Part shown: one piece after another, positions 63,034 through 64,000 of the stretch
Layout: each line of letters starts with the position of its first letter
Numbering within the stretch: the first letter of the stretch is position 1
Position numbers and translations under genes: made by a program
Source of the DNA: Deltaproteobacteria bacterium
GTDB lineage: Bacteria; Myxococcota; B64-G9
Direction: 5' to 3'
Length of the DNA: 64,000 nt
Assembly (NCBI GenBank): GCA_019314375.1
Contig: JAFCZJ010000001.1
Location: 1-64,000 of the forward strand
The notes under the pieces: model-generated
What the model saw: only the letters and a program-made list of their open reading frames with translations
The model's database searches: none
Told to the model about the DNA's origin: nothing

Positions 63034-64000
63034 AGCTTAATTTGAAACCCACCCGCCTCCGGGGAGCTTATCTCTTTGTTTCCAAACCACAATTTCGCCT
63101 CTCCCACCACCCCCAGGGAACCGCAGACCAAAAGAGGCCCGGCACCGGAAGACCACCAGGCGTCCAAGGCATTCCCTACTGAAGAAGCAAGGCGAGCGGA
63201 GGGAATCAGGTTCGAATATTCTTCCGGTGCCCGGCCTCTCGCGTCACGAGAAGGCACGAGCCACCAATCGTCTGCGAGCCCCGACAAGGCCGTCAGCATG
63301 GGCTCCAACTGCTTGTCCCCCAACACACCAAACACGATACAGGGTTTCAAATCCCCATGGATTTGGCGCCAGGTACTGGCCAAGACCCTGCATCCGCCTG
63401 GGTTGTGGGCTCCGTCCAGAACCCAACGCCCCCCTGGCCCAAGTTGCTCAAAACGCCCAGGCCACTTCACGGATTCCAAACCAAGTCGGGATGCCTCCGG
63501 TCGAAGGGAAATAAGCGCATCAGCGCAGCCCAAGGCCACAGCCGCATTGTGGATCTGATGCGGCCCTGCCAGCCCAAGACGAAGTCCTTTGATGTGCATG
63601 TTGGCCAAAAGAAAATCTGCGTCAGACCAAGAGCCCTTTATTTGGATATCTTTGCCGACCAGGGAAAAAGGAGCATTCCGTTTTTCAGCTTCATCCTCGA
63701 TCACGGAGAGCGCCTCGGCTCGCTGGGGTGCACAAATCACCGGCACACCCTGCTTGATGATGCCAGCCTTTTCACCCGCAATGGTCGCCAAGTCCTCACC
63801 CAACCAAGCCGTGTGCTCAAGATCGATGGAGGTGATGCCGCAAACCTTCGGTTCAAATACATTCGTTGCGTCCAACCTGCCGCCCATGCCCGTTTCCATG
63901 ATCGCCACATCCACCCCCAGGTCCGCGAAGATCATGGCTGCCAAAATGGTCGTGCACTCGAAAAAAGTCAGCCGGCTAAATCGACTGGAGGCCCCACGCT
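63027..64000 (-). CDS. folC: Folylpolyglutamate synthase / dihydrofolate synthase FolC, N-terminal part outside the window
   Basis: The frame stays open to the window edge (RLTFFECTTILAAM precedes the first internal ATG), so the start is missing; about 324 codons are visible. Mur-ligase features: ETGMGGRLDATNVF, TSIDLEHTAWLGEDLATIAGEKAGIIK, and in the C-terminal domain WVLDGAHNPGG and VFGVLGDKQL. FolC adds glutamates to folates and in many bacteria also makes dihydrofolate. It is upstream of the AMIN-lptD pair by 92 bp. Confidence 0.92.
   Translation of the reverse strand, partial: RGASSRFSRLTFFECTTILAAMIFADLGVDVAIMETGMGGRLDATNVFEPKVCGITSIDLEHTAWLGEDLATIAGEKAGIIKQGVPVICAPQRAEALSVIEDEAEKRNAPFSLVGKDIQIKGSWSDADFLLANMHIKGLRLGLAGPHQIHNAAVALGCADALISLRPEASRLGLESVKWPGRFEQLGPGGRWVLDGAHNPGGCRVLASTWRQIHGDLKPCIVFGVLGDKQLEPMLTALSGLADDWWLVPSRDARGRAPEEYSNLIPSARLASSVGNALDAWWSSGAGPLLVCGSLGVVGEAKLWFGNKEISSPEAGGFQIKLN

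Noticed and set aside
63200-63220. tRNA T-loop-like GGTTCGAAT
   Set aside because: It lies in folC coding sequence, with no acceptor stem or cloverleaf around it.

Overview
The window is a GC-rich, gene-dense stretch of a Gram-negative bacterium. The best fit is the Myxococcota / former Deltaproteobacteria group. Support comes from tandem secreted trypsin-like proteases with cysteine-rich linkers and MYXO-CTERM-like tails, many lipoproteins carrying VWA, PPC, Ig-like or MopE-type domains, FHA proteins tied to a Tad pilus ATPase, LptD and MlaC outer-membrane biogenesis genes, and strong AGGAGG ribosome binding sites. No rRNA, tRNA, CRISPR array, transposase or integrase was recognised. Family names come from reading motifs, not from database searches.

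Layout. 1-11140 (minus): envelope and secreted proteins. These are a TPR protein cut by the window edge, an Ig-like lipoprotein, a Tim44-like/zinc-ribbon membrane protein, a TPM-domain protein, a VWA lipoprotein, a frameshifted zinc-ribbon membrane protein, a 740-residue helical secreted protein and two trypsin-like proteases. 11218-13140 (plus): an apparently autoregulated TetR gene with a radical SAM gene. 13356-20893: an ArnT-like glycosyltransferase, DUF2085 and four-PPC lipoprotein genes, a DUF2804-like gene, a lipoprotein and a lipoprotein esterase. 20901-30310 (minus): a translationally coupled chain of CpoB-like, LysM, dprA, trmFO, rlmI, pgeF, DUF362 and a small secreted protein. A rhuM gene interrupts it exactly at the rlmI/pgeF junction. 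30476-34917 (minus): polA and a GAF-GAF histidine kinase. 34918-35388 is a repeat-bearing non-coding gap.

35389-37662 encodes a cysteine-rich lipoprotein with four exact 54-residue repeats. 37665-39688 is a MoxR ATPase/VWA pair. 39769-41643 is an AbiEi/AbiEii toxin-antitoxin operon behind a long inverted repeat. 41706-43678 holds a LOG-like nucleotide-binding protein, a zinc-ribbon protein and a PfkB kinase. 43688-47766 contains a GT-C membrane protein, a TolC-like channel and MlaC. 47767-54159 (minus) is a partial Tad pilus locus: Flp pilin, prepilin peptidase, secretin, FHA-CpaF ATPase and FHA-TPR protein. 54362-58282 (minus) holds a small barrel-like protein and two paralogous GT-C-like membrane proteins. 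The end holds a second TetR gene, lptD, an AMIN-domain gene with its ribosome binding site inside a hairpin, and folC cut by the window edge.

The genes serve mainly envelope building, surface or secreted functions and pilus assembly, with a small DNA/RNA maintenance cluster (dprA, trmFO, rlmI, polA). Two isolated defence-type insertions (rhuM and abiE) sit between housekeeping genes. The most notable observation is at rhuM. A 49-bp diverged direct repeat, made of the first codons of pgeF, flanks the gene, so rhuM seems to have arrived with a replacement 5' end for its target gene.
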